A stretch of DNA of 64,000 nucleotides, taken from contig DASYYB010000025.1 in the NCBI GenBank assembly GCA_035934235.1, forward strand, positions 62,001-126,000, given 5' to 3'. This document shows, piece after piece, positions 44,459-53,218 of the stretch; positions within the stretch are counted from its first letter, which is position 1, and every line of letters starts with the position of its first letter. A model generated the notes under the pieces. The model saw nothing but the letters and a program-made list of their open reading frames with translations. It did not search any database and had not been told where the DNA came from. Origin of the DNA: REEB95 sp035934235 (GTDB lineage Bacteria; Pseudomonadota; Alphaproteobacteria; ATCC43930; CGMCC-115725). The translations under genes were made by a program, and so were the position numbers.

Positions 44459-45469
44459 ATGGCCTTTGGCGATCTCAAAGTTCTGGTGACCGGCGCCGAT
44501 GGATTCATCGGTTCGCATTTGGTAGAGGCGCTCGTCGAGCGCGGGGCCGAGGTCACGGCGCTGTGTTTTTACAACTCCTTCGACAGTCATGGTTGGCTTG
44601 ATAGCGTGCCCGAGGCGGTCCTCAGGCGGTTGCAGATTATTCGCGGCGACGTGCGCGATGCCGCGTTCGTTCGCGGCACTGTCCAGGGGCAAGACATTGT
44701 CTTCCATCTCGCCGCGCTCATCGGGATTCCTTATTCCTACTTGGCGGCACACTCTTACGTCGAGACCAATGTTATAGGCACGCTCAACATGCTCGAGGCG
44801 TGCCGCCAAGCCGGTGTTTCTCGGATCGTGCACACCTCGACCAGCGAAGTTTACGGTACCGCGTTAACGCTGCCGATTTCCGAGAGCCATGTCCTCCAAG
44901 GGCAGTCACCGTATTCCGCATCCAAGGTCGGTGCCGATATGATGGCCGAGGCGTTTGCTCGATCGTTTGGCGTGCCGGTGGTGATTCTGCGCCCTTTCAA
45001 CACCTATGGCCCGCGCCAAAGCGAGCGTGCCGTGATTCCGACGGTTATTCGCCAGGTGCTCGATCATTCCTGCGCAAAGATCCAGATCGGAGATGTGTCG
45101 ACGGTCCGAGATTTTACGTTCGTCGATGACACCGTTGCAGCCTTCCTTGCGATTGCAACGACACCCAACATCGAATTTGGCTGTGCGTACAACGCCGGTA
45201 GTGGGCGGTCTGTTTCGGTTGGCGAGATGATCGAACTGGTCGTTGAAATCGCGCGATGCGAAGAGAAGCCCGTTGAGCATGATCCGGTGCGCATGCGGCC
45301 GGCGGATTCTGAAGTGCGCGCGCTTCTTGCCGACAGTAGCTGTCTCGCCGCTGCAACGGGTTGGCGGCCCAAAGTCGATCTGCGTCACGGTCTGATGCGT
45401 ACGATTGCGTGGTGGCGTAACCGGCTGTCATACGGCTCGGTGCGCCGAGAGCACGAGTTCATCGCGTAA
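44459..45469 (+). CDS. NAD-dependent 4,6-dehydratase, LegB-like
   Basis: 336-residue extended SDR. VTGADGFIGSH is the NAD motif, then FYNSFDSHGWLD and LIGIPYSYLAAHSYVETN, which I know as typical of LegB-type NDP-GlcNAc 4,6-dehydratases; SPYSASK holds the YxxxK pair and TSTSEVYG the catalytic strand. It should make the 4-keto-6-deoxy sugar used by the aminotransferase half of the preceding gene. ATG 44459 has GGGGAGGA about 9 bp upstream; ATG 44441 is in frame but poorly placed. Confidence 0.87.
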   Translation: MAFGDLKVLVTGADGFIGSHLVEALVERGAEVTALCFYNSFDSHGWLDSVPEAVLRRLQIIRGDVRDAAFVRGTVQGQDIVFHLAALIGIPYSYLAAHSYVETNVIGTLNMLEACRQAGVSRIVHTSTSEVYGTALTLPISESHVLQGQSPYSASKVGADMMAEAFARSFGVPVVILRPFNTYGPRQSERAVIPTVIRQVLDHSCAKIQIGDVSTVRDFTFVDDTVAAFLAIATTPNIEFGCAYNAGSGRSVSVGEMIELVVEIARCEEKPVEHDPVRMRPADSEVRALLADSSCLAAATGWRPKVDLRHGLMRTIAWWRNRLSYGSVRREHEFIA

Positions 45470-45485
45470 GGACGGGGTGACAACC

Positions 45486-46127
45486 ATGTTCAATAATCGT
45501 CACGTTATCATCGCTGTGCTCCTGGCCGCCCTATCCTCGGCGCCCGCATTGGCGGCGGAGCGGTTTCCAGCTGCACCTGCGAGCGCTTCGGCGGCGACAG
45601 CTCGACAAGCCGAGCCCACGCTTACCCTGGCGCAAGCGCAGCGCACGACTGCAACGGTCTCAAACGATACGGGATATCAACTGGGCTCGGGCGATCGGGT
45701 TCACATTATTGTTTTTGGCCAAAACGATTTGACCGGCGACTATCAGGTTGACGGTTCCGGCATGCTGCAATTCCCGCTGATTGGATCGGTGCATGCCGGC
45801 GGCATGACCGCGGGCGAATTGCAACAAGCGATTACGTCCAAACTCACGCCCGGTTACCTTCGTAACCCAAGTGTCAGCGTCGAAGTCATCAACTATCGGC
45901 CGTTCTCCATTCTCGGTGAGGTCAACAAGCCTGGTGCTTTTCCTTACGTCAATGGGATGACTGTTTTTGACGCGGTCGCACTAGCCGGCGGCTTCACCTA
46001 TCGCGCGAAGGACAACGACTACAGTATCAGGCGCTCGGAGAGCGGGCAGCGCGTGGAGCTTCATGCGAATGGCGATACGCCTGTCCGTCCTGGCGACGTG
46101 ATTATCGTCCCTGAGCGGTTCTTCTGA
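45486..46127 (+). CDS. Polysaccharide export protein (Wza/GumB type)
   Basis: 213 residues. A signal peptide (1-25, ending APALAAE) is followed by a Poly_export domain: YQLGSGDRVHIIVFGQNDLTGDYQVDGSG, FPLIGSVHAGGMTAGEL, and an SLBB domain (YRPFSILGEVNKPGAFPYVNGMTVFDAVALAGG). There is no lipobox Cys, unlike E. coli Wza, and the protein is short, so it may be a GumB-like periplasmic or outer-membrane partner. With the Wzc/ExoP kinase of the leftward arm it forms the export path. ATG 45486 starts 17 bp after the dehydratase. Confidence 0.92.
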   Translation: MFNNRHVIIAVLLAALSSAPALAAERFPAAPASASAATARQAEPTLTLAQAQRTTATVSNDTGYQLGSGDRVHIIVFGQNDLTGDYQVDGSGMLQFPLIGSVHAGGMTAGELQQAITSKLTPGYLRNPSVSVEVINYRPFSILGEVNKPGAFPYVNGMTVFDAVALAGGFTYRAKDNDYSIRRSESGQRVELHANGDTPVRPGDVIIVPERFF

Positions 46128-46196
46128 GCGCTCTGCTTATTGCTCATCTATATCGGCCGGCCCGAGACCGTGATTATCGCACCGGGCGGGCCCCTG

Positions 46197-48599
46197 TTAC
46201 GCGACCTTAAGCCGATAGTCGTGTCCGTCCCAACGTTGCTCGTCCTGCCAGTACAGTGTGAAGACGATCTCGTCTCCCGCGACAAGATCGGCGGTATCGA
46301 GGTCAGCGAAATTCATACCGAGCGTGGTAGAAGCGGTCACCGTATCGCTGCTGGTACGCCAGTTCTCTCGACTCCAGTGAACGAGAGCGGGTTTAGAAAC
46401 TTCGATCCGTAAGATCTTTCCTGCGGGAAGGACCTGCGTCTTCTGATTGGGACGCCATGAAGCGTGTCGCGAACAAACCCGATCGATCTGGTATCGCTTG
46501 CGCGGTTGCGGGGGCATGTCGAAGACCCGCTCCTCTCGGAGCGAACGCAGCAGTTTGACGTGTTCGGCATGCGCCCAAACGAGGGGCATTGCCGATCCAG
46601 AGGGTCTGCCGCGGAACAATTCGCGCTCCGGAACATCCGCGGCGTCCCATACCTGCTCCGGCAGGAGATGGCCATCGCTGCCGCAGGCTTCGAGCGTGCG
46701 TAACAAACGCTCGGCCTCTGCCATTCTCCCAGCCGCCAATTCATAATGAGCGCGCTCGCCAGTGAGAAGCGGCCACAATCTGCCAATGCCCGTGCCGTCG
46801 AAGGCGCTGCCGTCGTCGTGCTCGCCGTAGCCATCGCCGTTGTAACGACGCCAGCAGGGCCCAGCCGGCAACTCAACCTTCAGCAATGTGTCGATCACTT
46901 TGACCGTGTTACGAATCCGAGCATCGTCCGGTGCGCGTAACCCGAAGCGCACAAGCGCAAGTGCGTCGGGACTCACAATAGACGAAGCCTGCTGACACGT
47001 CTCACCGCTAGGACGATTCTTAATCGGCACAAAGCCTTGTGCAGGCGAGGCCGCGCCAGCGCTCTCCGGAGGGGAAATGCGGACGTAATAGCCCTCGACG
47101 CCATTGGCCGCTGCGATGGGCGTGCCTGTGATATACGTCCAGCGCTCGATCTGACTGTTCCAGATATCCGCGGTCTCGCGCAAATATGTAGCGGCCGCTT
47201 GCTCGCCCACCTGATCGGCAAGATCGGCTGCAGCAAGCAGGGCGGCGATCTCGACCGCAAGCGTGAAAGGCGCGTAACCGCCGTCCTCCTCCCAGCGGTC
47301 TTGGCCAGTGACGGGGCCGTTGCAAACGACAAATCCGGCAGCGCGACGCACCATCGGCCAGAAGCGCCGTAACTCGTCGTCGCGCAAGCCTCCTTCGCGC
47401 CACATCAGATCGACGAGCAAAATGGGAAAGGCGCATTCGTCCATCTGCACGCCATTCCAATAGGAGCCACCGTCGAGCCAGCAATTCTGAGGCCAATGAC
47501 CGTCCGCCTCCTGTGCGGTTTCGAGCCAATGCAGCACGCGCCGTGCATCGTCGAAGGCGCCCGCCGCCACGAGTGCTCCCGCCGTCTCGACAAGATCACG
47601 CGGCCAGACGAGATGGTAACCCCCCAGATCTTCGTCCCCCTTGTTGAATCCCCACGGAATCGAAAGGCTCGCGATGATCCCGCCGGGAAACGAACTTGCC
47701 TCGTGCGTGCGAAGCACGGCGGTGCTGATGCGATAGGTATTGGCTTTCGCCGTCGGACGGTCGAGTGGCAAGAGCCCATCCTGCCACGCCCGCCATCCGG
47801 CGGTGTAATCGGCGAGTGCCGCGTCCACACCATCGTTGAGGCTGGCGATGACACGATGTGCCGCCTCTTGCGGCCTGCGTCCGAAGCCGAGTGCCAAAAC
47901 GAATTCTCTGCCGCATGCCGCAAGATCAATCTCGCCAGTTAGGGCGACATTGCCGTCTTCGGCGATATCGTAATTCCACGCGAGTGCATAATTCCGCGCA
48001 AGGTCCTGCCAGCCGTCGGAGGCGCCGACGAAACCGACGGAACGCGCACGCCATGGCGCTGAGCACGCGAGTGCCAGCGCGCTGCCTCTTCCCGAGGCGA
48101 AGAGCATCTCATGTCCCTTGTAGTCGTCAGTCCAGGCGGTGTTGTGAGCGCCGCGATTCACAAGATGCGGTGCAAGCAGGGCATGGAGGCGGTAATCGTG
48201 CACCGCGCCATTCTGAGCTTTGAAGCGAACACGCTGGAGGACAACGTCGCGGTGCGGATCGGCAAGCACGAGCTTCTCGATGATATAGCGTCCGTCACGC
48301 GACGTGTTCCGCAATGTGAAGGCGGGGACGCCATCGTCCACCGGCTGGATGACACTCACGGCATCGCGCTTCTCCTCCGAGAAATAGCCTTTGCCGTCTG
48401 TGACGATGAGGCCGAAATCTCGGGTGCAGGCGTAGTCTACGCGGGGATAGTAGATCTCATTGAGAATGCCATGGCTCAAGGTGAACCAGACGCGGCTCGA
48501 GATGGAGGGCGCCGTGCCAACTCCGCTTTTCGCGCTCGAGGTCCAGCGCGCGGAAATGCCTGGATGGCCGGGCGCCGGATTATTGCCGTGCGTTCTCAT
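46197..48599 (-). CDS. GH15 glucoamylase / glucan 1,4-alpha-glucosidase
   Basis: 800 residues, cytoplasmic by the absence of a signal peptide. The N-terminal beta-domain starts WFTLSHGILNEIYYPRVD; the catalytic (alpha/alpha)6 barrel carries SIPWGFNKGDEDLGGYHLVWPRDL, NCWLDGGSYW, DRWEEDGGYAPFTLA (general acid Glu) and LLTGERAHYEL (catalytic base Glu), the expected GH15 set. It removes glucose from alpha-glucans such as glycogen or trehalose-like substrates. It is convergent with the Wza gene. Its ATG overlaps the stop of the short gene upstream, and its place next to a polysaccharide locus may be accidental. Confidence 0.92.
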   Translation of the reverse strand: MRTHGNNPAPGHPGISARWTSSAKSGVGTAPSISSRVWFTLSHGILNEIYYPRVDYACTRDFGLIVTDGKGYFSEEKRDAVSVIQPVDDGVPAFTLRNTSRDGRYIIEKLVLADPHRDVVLQRVRFKAQNGAVHDYRLHALLAPHLVNRGAHNTAWTDDYKGHEMLFASGRGSALALACSAPWRARSVGFVGASDGWQDLARNYALAWNYDIAEDGNVALTGEIDLAACGREFVLALGFGRRPQEAAHRVIASLNDGVDAALADYTAGWRAWQDGLLPLDRPTAKANTYRISTAVLRTHEASSFPGGIIASLSIPWGFNKGDEDLGGYHLVWPRDLVETAGALVAAGAFDDARRVLHWLETAQEADGHWPQNCWLDGGSYWNGVQMDECAFPILLVDLMWREGGLRDDELRRFWPMVRRAAGFVVCNGPVTGQDRWEEDGGYAPFTLAVEIAALLAAADLADQVGEQAAATYLRETADIWNSQIERWTYITGTPIAAANGVEGYYVRISPPESAGAASPAQGFVPIKNRPSGETCQQASSIVSPDALALVRFGLRAPDDARIRNTVKVIDTLLKVELPAGPCWRRYNGDGYGEHDDGSAFDGTGIGRLWPLLTGERAHYELAAGRMAEAERLLRTLEACGSDGHLLPEQVWDAADVPERELFRGRPSGSAMPLVWAHAEHVKLLRSLREERVFDMPPQPRKRYQIDRVCSRHASWRPNQKTQVLPAGKILRIEVSKPALVHWSRENWRTSSDTVTASTTLGMNFADLDTADLVAGDEIVFTLYWQDEQRWDGHDYRLKVA

Positions 48600-48757
48600 T
48601 TCCAGGCTTCGGCCGCGACATAGACCGTCAGGTCGATCTCGCCCTTGGCGCTGCAGACATTGTCGACGACGAGTGTGAGCGGGGCCGCGTGCGCTGCCGG
48701 CACGCCGAGCGCCAGGGTCAACCCCGCCGCCGCGCCGGCGAGAACCTTCGCTTTCAC
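48596..48757 (-). pseudogene. Truncated exported-protein gene (DUF2141-like N-terminus)
   Basis: A 53-codon frame from GTG 48757: a signal peptide (KAKVLAGAAAGLTLALGVPAAHA) followed by only 25 mature residues, LTLVVDNVCSAKGEIDLTVY, then a stop that overlaps the GH15 start. The mature part looks like the first two strands of DUF2141 proteins (LxVxVxGLRSxKGxVxVxLY), normally about 130-150 residues. It is probably the remnant of a gene cut by a rearrangement. An ATG at 48784 is also in frame. It could be a genuine short gene, but that is less likely. Confidence 0.5.
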
Positions 48758-48787
48758 CCGCCGACTATAGCAAAACCGCAGCATTGG

Positions 48788-48860
48788 CGTCCCCACGGGG
48801 ATTCGAACCCCGGTTTGGGCCGTGAGAGGGCCCCGTCCTAGGCCTCTAGACGATGGGGAC
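48788..48860 (-). tRNA. tRNA-Glu (anticodon CTC)
   Basis: Reads leftward. The reverse complement starts GTCCCCATCGTCTAGAGGCC and folds into a standard cloverleaf: acceptor GTCCCCA pairing with TGGGGAC, anticodon stem GGGCC/GGCCC with loop CTCTCAC (anticodon CTC at positions 34-36), and T-arm around GGTTCGAATCC. The 3' CCA is not encoded. 73 nt. A promoter is seen upstream. Confidence 0.95.
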
Positions 48861-48872
48861 GCAGCGCCGCCT

Positions 48873-48901
48873 TAATTAGACGCTCGTGGCGCACCGCGCA
48901 A
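48873..48901 (-). promoter_or_regulatory. Sigma-70-type promoter of tRNA-Glu
   Basis: On the leftward strand TTGCGC (48901-48896) and TAATTA (48878-48873) are separated by 17 bp, and the tRNA begins 12 bp beyond the -10 box. Spacing and position fit a strong housekeeping promoter. Confidence 0.6.
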
Positions 48902-48927
48902 GCGTTCCCGGGCGGGCGCGGCGCGCG

Positions 48928-49413
48928 TCAGTCGCGGAAATTCAGATATTGCAACGGCTGCGCAATCTTAAGTCCGCGCACCAGTTGGATCGCGGCCTGG
49001 AGGTCGTCGCGCTTCTTGCCGGTGACACGTAGCTCGTCGCCCTGGATTGCGGCTTGCACTTTGAGCTTCGAATCCTTGATCGCGCGCACGATGCTCTTGG
49101 CGGGCTCGGCGCCGATGCCCTGCTTCAATGTCACCACCTGCCGCAGCATCTGGCCGGCGGCCTTCTCCGCCGGTTTGAAGTCGAGCGCGGCGGCATCAAC
49201 ATTGCGCCGCGCCATGTGGCCTTTAAGGAGTTCTTCGACCTGCCGTAGTTTCATCTCGTCGTCGGCCAGGACCGTCAGTGCCAGTTCCTCGCGTGTCACC
49301 GCAGACTTGCTGCCTTTGAAGTCGAACCGCGTCGCCAGTTCGCGTGCCAAGCCGGCGAGGGCGTTGTCGACTTCCGCGAGATCGACGCGCGAAACGATAT
49401 CGAAGCTCGGCAT
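48928..49413 (-). CDS. yajQ: YajQ family nucleotide-binding protein
   Basis: 161 residues, the family length. MPSFDIVSRVDLAEVDNAL and TRFDFKGSKSAV at the start and the C-terminal LQYLNFRD are diagnostic of YajQ. Members bind cyclic di-GMP in some bacteria and may act with transcription factors; the role here is unknown. It is transcribed toward tRNA-Glu and diverges from the DUF423 gene, with about 75 bp between them. Confidence 0.95.
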   Translation of the reverse strand: MPSFDIVSRVDLAEVDNALAGLARELATRFDFKGSKSAVTREELALTVLADDEMKLRQVEELLKGHMARRNVDAAALDFKPAEKAAGQMLRQVVTLKQGIGAEPAKSIVRAIKDSKLKVQAAIQGDELRVTGKKRDDLQAAIQLVRGLKIAQPLQYLNFRD

Positions 49414-49488
49414 GGCTTCCTTGACGGGGTGGTTCGACGCGACTTATAGCGCGTTCCCGAGGCAGCAGCCAAGGCAACGGAGACAGGC

Positions 49489-49881
49489 ATGCAACGACTG
49501 ATCCTCGGCGCCGCCGGCGTGATGGGCGCGCTTGGCGTCGCCGCCGCTGCCTGGTCGCAGCATCGTCTGGTCGCCGGAGCGGATGCCATGCATCTCGACT
49601 TCGCGGCGACCGCCGTGCGTTTCTCCTTGATCCACGCCGCGGTACTGGTCGGGATCGCTGCTTACCTTCGCGATGGGATCGGTCGTGGCGCCCGCGTCTG
49701 TTTGGGCGGTGCGGCCGCCAGCTTCATCGGCGGCTTTGTCTTCTTCTGCGGCGGTCTCTGGCTGCTGGCGGCCGGCGGCTCGCCGAGTTTGGTGTATGCC
49801 GTGCCCGTCGGCGGCACGCTGTTTATCGTCGGCTGGCTTGCGATTCTCGCCGCCGCGCTCGTACCGCGGCCGGTACGCTAA
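49489..49881 (+). CDS. DUF423 family small membrane protein
   Basis: 130 residues with four hydrophobic helices. The first, ILGAAGVMGALGVAAAAWSQH, followed by an AVRFSLIHAAVLVGIA segment, matches DUF423 (YgdD) membrane proteins. Function unknown. ATG 49489 is preceded by GGAGACAGGC. It converges with the solute-binding gene with only one base between stops. Confidence 0.88.
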   Translation: MQRLILGAAGVMGALGVAAAAWSQHRLVAGADAMHLDFAATAVRFSLIHAAVLVGIAAYLRDGIGRGARVCLGGAAASFIGGFVFFCGGLWLLAAGGSPSLVYAVPVGGTLFIVGWLAILAAALVPRPVR

Positions 49882-49882
49882 A

Positions 49883-50851
49883 TCAGCGCAGGCTCGCCGG
49901 AACGGGCACGCCGGCCTCGCGGTAATAGCGCAGGGCGCCCGGATGGAGCTGGACGCCGAGGGAGCCGAGTTTCGATGGCAAAATCGCCGACCAGGCGGAA
50001 TTTTTCTTGGCGAGCGCGATGCGTTGCGACCAGAAAGCTTTGGTCAGCGCATAGGCGGTCGCGTTGGACATGCTCAACGTCGTATAGGCGCCAGCCGGCA
50101 GCCCTACCGTTGTTACATCGCGTTCGATTCCGGGATAGGTGCCGCGCGGAATGACGATCGCCATCATGCTGTCGTCGGACGCGTGAATCCTGGCGATCGC
50201 CGACGGCGACATGTTCAGCAGACGGATCGGCGTGGTCTTGGCGAGTTGCACCAGCGAGGGGATGGGAAAGCTGCCGGCGATGGCGAATCCGCCGACTTGC
50301 TTATCCTTGAGCGCCTTGAGGGCGCCGGCGGCGTCGCTGTCGATCAGCTGAACCGTCTTGCCGATCCCGAGCGCCTGGAAGGCCTCTTCGGTGGCCCGCT
50401 CGCCCAAGGTGCCGCGCGTGCCCGGAATAAACGCCTGCCCACCGAGCTCGGCGAAATCCTTGATCGTTCCGTCGCGGCGCACCACCCAATGAATCGTCTG
50501 CGCCGGGATTGGAAACAGTGCGCGAATACGGTCGTAATGCGGGTTCTTCGTAAACGGTTTGTCGCCACGGCGCGCCTGACGAATGACGCTCGGCGCAGCG
50601 GTAAAGAGATAGTTGCCGGCGACATTGTCGATGTTGGCGACGTTCTGGATCGAGCCCTGACTTTCGGCGACGACCAGGGTGTAGGCGCCGTTGCCGGCAA
50701 GCGCCAGCGCTTCGGAGAATTGCCGGGCCAAGGCATAGTTCGGACTGTCCGACTTGCCGGCGTGTACCGTAATCGTCACCTCGGCGGCGCAGACCGGCAT
50801 GGCTATCGCCATCGCCACCAGCAGCGCCGTCGCTCGCAATACAGCCTTCAT
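49883..50851 (-). CDS. TAXI-family TRAP transporter solute-binding protein
   Basis: 322 residues with a signal peptide (about 1-23, MKAVLRATALLVAMAIAMPVCA). The mature protein has SPNYALARQFSEAL, the ESQGSIQNVANI segment, GYS-like KDFAELGGQAFIPGTRGTLGERATEEAFQALG and later PIRLLNMSPSA, as in the TAXI subgroup of TRAP substrate-binding proteins. The ligand is unknown; no fused TRAP permease is adjacent, so the partner is elsewhere or absent. ATG 50851 is used; GTG 50869 is possible. Confidence 0.82.
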   Translation of the reverse strand: MKAVLRATALLVAMAIAMPVCAAEVTITVHAGKSDSPNYALARQFSEALALAGNGAYTLVVAESQGSIQNVANIDNVAGNYLFTAAPSVIRQARRGDKPFTKNPHYDRIRALFPIPAQTIHWVVRRDGTIKDFAELGGQAFIPGTRGTLGERATEEAFQALGIGKTVQLIDSDAAGALKALKDKQVGGFAIAGSFPIPSLVQLAKTTPIRLLNMSPSAIARIHASDDSMMAIVIPRGTYPGIERDVTTVGLPAGAYTTLSMSNATAYALTKAFWSQRIALAKKNSAWSAILPSKLGSLGVQLHPGALRYYREAGVPVPASLR

Positions 50852-51012
50852 TGTTCGAAACAACCGCACGAACCGTTTCCCGTCGTCGAAGGCGCGAGCC
50901 TATACTGCGCACCGCGCCGCGAAAAGGTCCGATTGGTTGTCGGATGGCGGCGCGCTGTGCGACACTCTGCGCCGCGCTACAGTCAAAGACAGCGATAGGA
51001 ACGCGACGCACG

Positions 51013-51939
51013 ATGTCGACCCTTCTGGTTACGCACGAAGCCTGCCTGCGCCACGATCCCGGCGCCTATCATCCGGAATCGCCGGCACGGTTGAAGGCCG
51101 TGCTCGACGGCCTGTCCGGCGCGCCGTTCGCTCGGCTCCAGCACCGTCAGGCGCCCAAGGCGGATCTCGCAGATATCGCACGGGCGCATCCGCGTGCATT
51201 GATTGACGCCATCCTCGCGGCCGTCCCCAAGAGCGGCCACGCCGCCATCGATGCCGACACGGTGCTATCGCCCGGCTCCGGCGAGGCGGCGTTGCGCGCC
51301 ACCAGTGCGATCGTCGCCGCCGTCGATGCCGTCGTCGAGGGCACCGCCAGCAACGCCTTCTGCGCCGTGCGGCCGCCGGGCCATCATGCCGAGCCGCAAC
51401 ATCCGATGGGCTTCTGTCTCTTCAACAATGTGGCGGTCGGCGCCGAACGTGCGCGCAAGGTGCATAAGCTCGCGCGCGTGGCGATCGTCGACTTTGACGT
51501 CCACCACGGCAACGGCACGCAGGCCGTCTTCGAGAGCGATGCCGGCGTGTTCTTCGCCTCGACTCATCAATCGCCGCTTTATCCGGGCACCGGCGCCCGC
51601 GGCGAACGTGGCGTCGGCAATATCTTCAACGTGCCGCTGCGGCCGATGTCGGGTTCGAACGAGTTCCGTGCCGCGATGAGCGACATCATTCTGCCGGCAC
51701 TCGACGCCTTCCGGCCCGAGCTGGTTTTGGTCTCGGCCGGCTTTGATGCCCATCGCGCCGACCCCCTGGCGCAGCTCCAGCTCGAAGAGGCGGATTACGC
51801 TTGGATCACCGAACGGCTGCTCGAAATGGCCGCAAAGCATGCCAAGGGGCGTCTGGTTTCGACGCTTGAGGGTGGCTACGACCTCGAAGCCTTATCGGCA
51901 TCGGCGGCGGCGCACGTCGCGGCTCTGGTCGCGGCGTGA
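51013..51939 (+). CDS. Histone deacetylase family protein (acetoin utilisation/acetylpolyamine amidohydrolase type)
   Basis: 308 residues. RPPGHHAEP (the HH of the active site), VDFDVHHGNGTQ (zinc ligands Asp and His) and SAGFDAHRADPL (third ligand Asp) are all intact. The enzyme removes acetyl groups from lysines or polyamines in the cytoplasm. ATG 51013 starts it. It reads away from the TAXI gene and is followed after about 60 bp by xseB. Confidence 0.93.
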   Translation: MSTLLVTHEACLRHDPGAYHPESPARLKAVLDGLSGAPFARLQHRQAPKADLADIARAHPRALIDAILAAVPKSGHAAIDADTVLSPGSGEAALRATSAIVAAVDAVVEGTASNAFCAVRPPGHHAEPQHPMGFCLFNNVAVGAERARKVHKLARVAIVDFDVHHGNGTQAVFESDAGVFFASTHQSPLYPGTGARGERGVGNIFNVPLRPMSGSNEFRAAMSDIILPALDAFRPELVLVSAGFDAHRADPLAQLQLEEADYAWITERLLEMAAKHAKGRLVSTLEGGYDLEALSASAAAHVAALVAA

Positions 51940-52001
51940 GGGTTGCTCCGCGCTTCTGTCGAACCTAGAGTGGCGTCTGCGGGGAAGGGGATTTAACGAC
52001 G

Positions 52002-52253
52002 ATGGCGCAGCGGTCGACGCCGTCCGAAATTGCCAAGCTCAGCTTTGAGGATGCGCTCAAGGAGCTGGAGGATATCGTCCGGCGCCTCGAGGCAAGCAAC
52101 GTCAAGCTCGACGACGCGCTCGCCGCTTACGAGCGTGGCGCGTTGCTGAAGCAGCATTGCGAAAGCAAGCTGCGCGAAGCGCAAGCGCGCGTCGACAAGA
52201 TCGTGCTCGGCACCGATGGCAAGCCGGCAACGGAGCCGATGGCCCTTGAGTGA
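52002..52253 (+). CDS. xseB: Exodeoxyribonuclease VII small subunit
   Basis: 83 residues, the family size. LSFEDALKELEDIVRRLEASNVKLDDALAAYERGALL and LKQHCESKLREAQARV are the XseB signature helices. It associates with XseA to degrade single-stranded DNA. The neighbouring ispA, whose start overlaps the xseB stop, gives the common xseB-ispA order. Confidence 0.95.
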   Translation: MAQRSTPSEIAKLSFEDALKELEDIVRRLEASNVKLDDALAAYERGALLKQHCESKLREAQARVDKIVLGTDGKPATEPMALE

Positions 52254-53160
52254 AACGACCTGGGCGGATGGCGCGAGCTTTAATGACTCGCTGAGCGAGG
52301 CCGCCAGATTAAGCGACGCCGCGATCGACCGATTGCTCACGGTTCCCAGCGGTTTCGAGGCGCGCGTCGTCGAGGCGATGCGTTACGCGGCGCTGGCGCC
52401 GGGCAAACGCCTACGGCCATTTCTGGTGCTTGCCAGCGCGCAGCTGTTTGCCGTCGGCCGGCGTAGCGCGCTACAGGCCGCGGTCGCCGTCGAGTTGGTG
52501 CATGCCTACTCCCTCGTGCACGACGATCTGCCGGCCATGGACGATAGCGATCTGCGCCGCGGTCGAGCGACGGTGCACAAAGCGTTCGACGAGGCAACCG
52601 CGGTCCTGGCCGGCGACGGGCTTCTGACCCTGGCGTTCGAGGTGTTGGCGCATCCGGATACCCACGGCGATCCGGCGGTACGCTGTGAGTTGGTGACGTC
52701 GTTGGCGCAGGCGGCGGGCGCAGCCGGCATGGTCGGCGGTCAGATGTTCGACCTGATCGCAGAAGAACATCCCGAGCTCGATATCGGCGCGATCACCCGC
52801 CTGCAACGATTGAAGACCGGTGCGCTGATCGCGTTCTCCTGCGAAGCGGGCGCCGTGCTCGGCAAGGCGTCTGCGGAAATGCGGATGGCCTTGCGCGGCT
52901 ATGCGCACGATCTGGGGCTGGCGTTCCAGATCGCGGACGATTTACTGGACGTACAGGGGTTGTCGGGCGAAACTGGCAAGCCGGTGGGACGCGATGCCGC
53001 TGCCGGCAAGGCGACGTACGTATCGATTCTGGGCGTCGAACGTGCGCGGGCGCAGGCCGGGTTGTTGGTGCGTCAGGCAGTCGCCCACCTTGATTTGTTC
53101 AAAGAAAGGGCCAACTTGCTTTGCGATGCCGCACATTTCGTCGTCGACCGGCGGACCTAG
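52246..53160 (+). CDS. ispA: Polyprenyl diphosphate synthase (farnesyl/geranyl type)
   Basis: 304 residues. PGKRLRPFLVLAS, the first aspartate-rich motif DDLPAMDD with DLRRGRATVHK, GGQMFDL, LKTGALI and the second motif DDLLD are all in order. It condenses isopentenyl units to farnesyl diphosphate, the feed for undecaprenyl, quinones and hopanoids, so it serves the hopanoid genes downstream. TTG 52246 is the likely start, overlapping the xseB stop; ATG 52216 is possible. Confidence 0.93.
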   Translation: MSETTWADGASFNDSLSEAARLSDAAIDRLLTVPSGFEARVVEAMRYAALAPGKRLRPFLVLASAQLFAVGRRSALQAAVAVELVHAYSLVHDDLPAMDDSDLRRGRATVHKAFDEATAVLAGDGLLTLAFEVLAHPDTHGDPAVRCELVTSLAQAAGAAGMVGGQMFDLIAEEHPELDIGAITRLQRLKTGALIAFSCEAGAVLGKASAEMRMALRGYAHDLGLAFQIADDLLDVQGLSGETGKPVGRDAAAGKATYVSILGVERARAQAGLLVRQAVAHLDLFKERANLLCDAAHFVVDRRT

Positions 53161-53218
53161 GTGCCCTAAAACGGCCTTAAACGCACCCTATAAGCTCCGC
53201 CCCGCAAAATTGAGGTTG

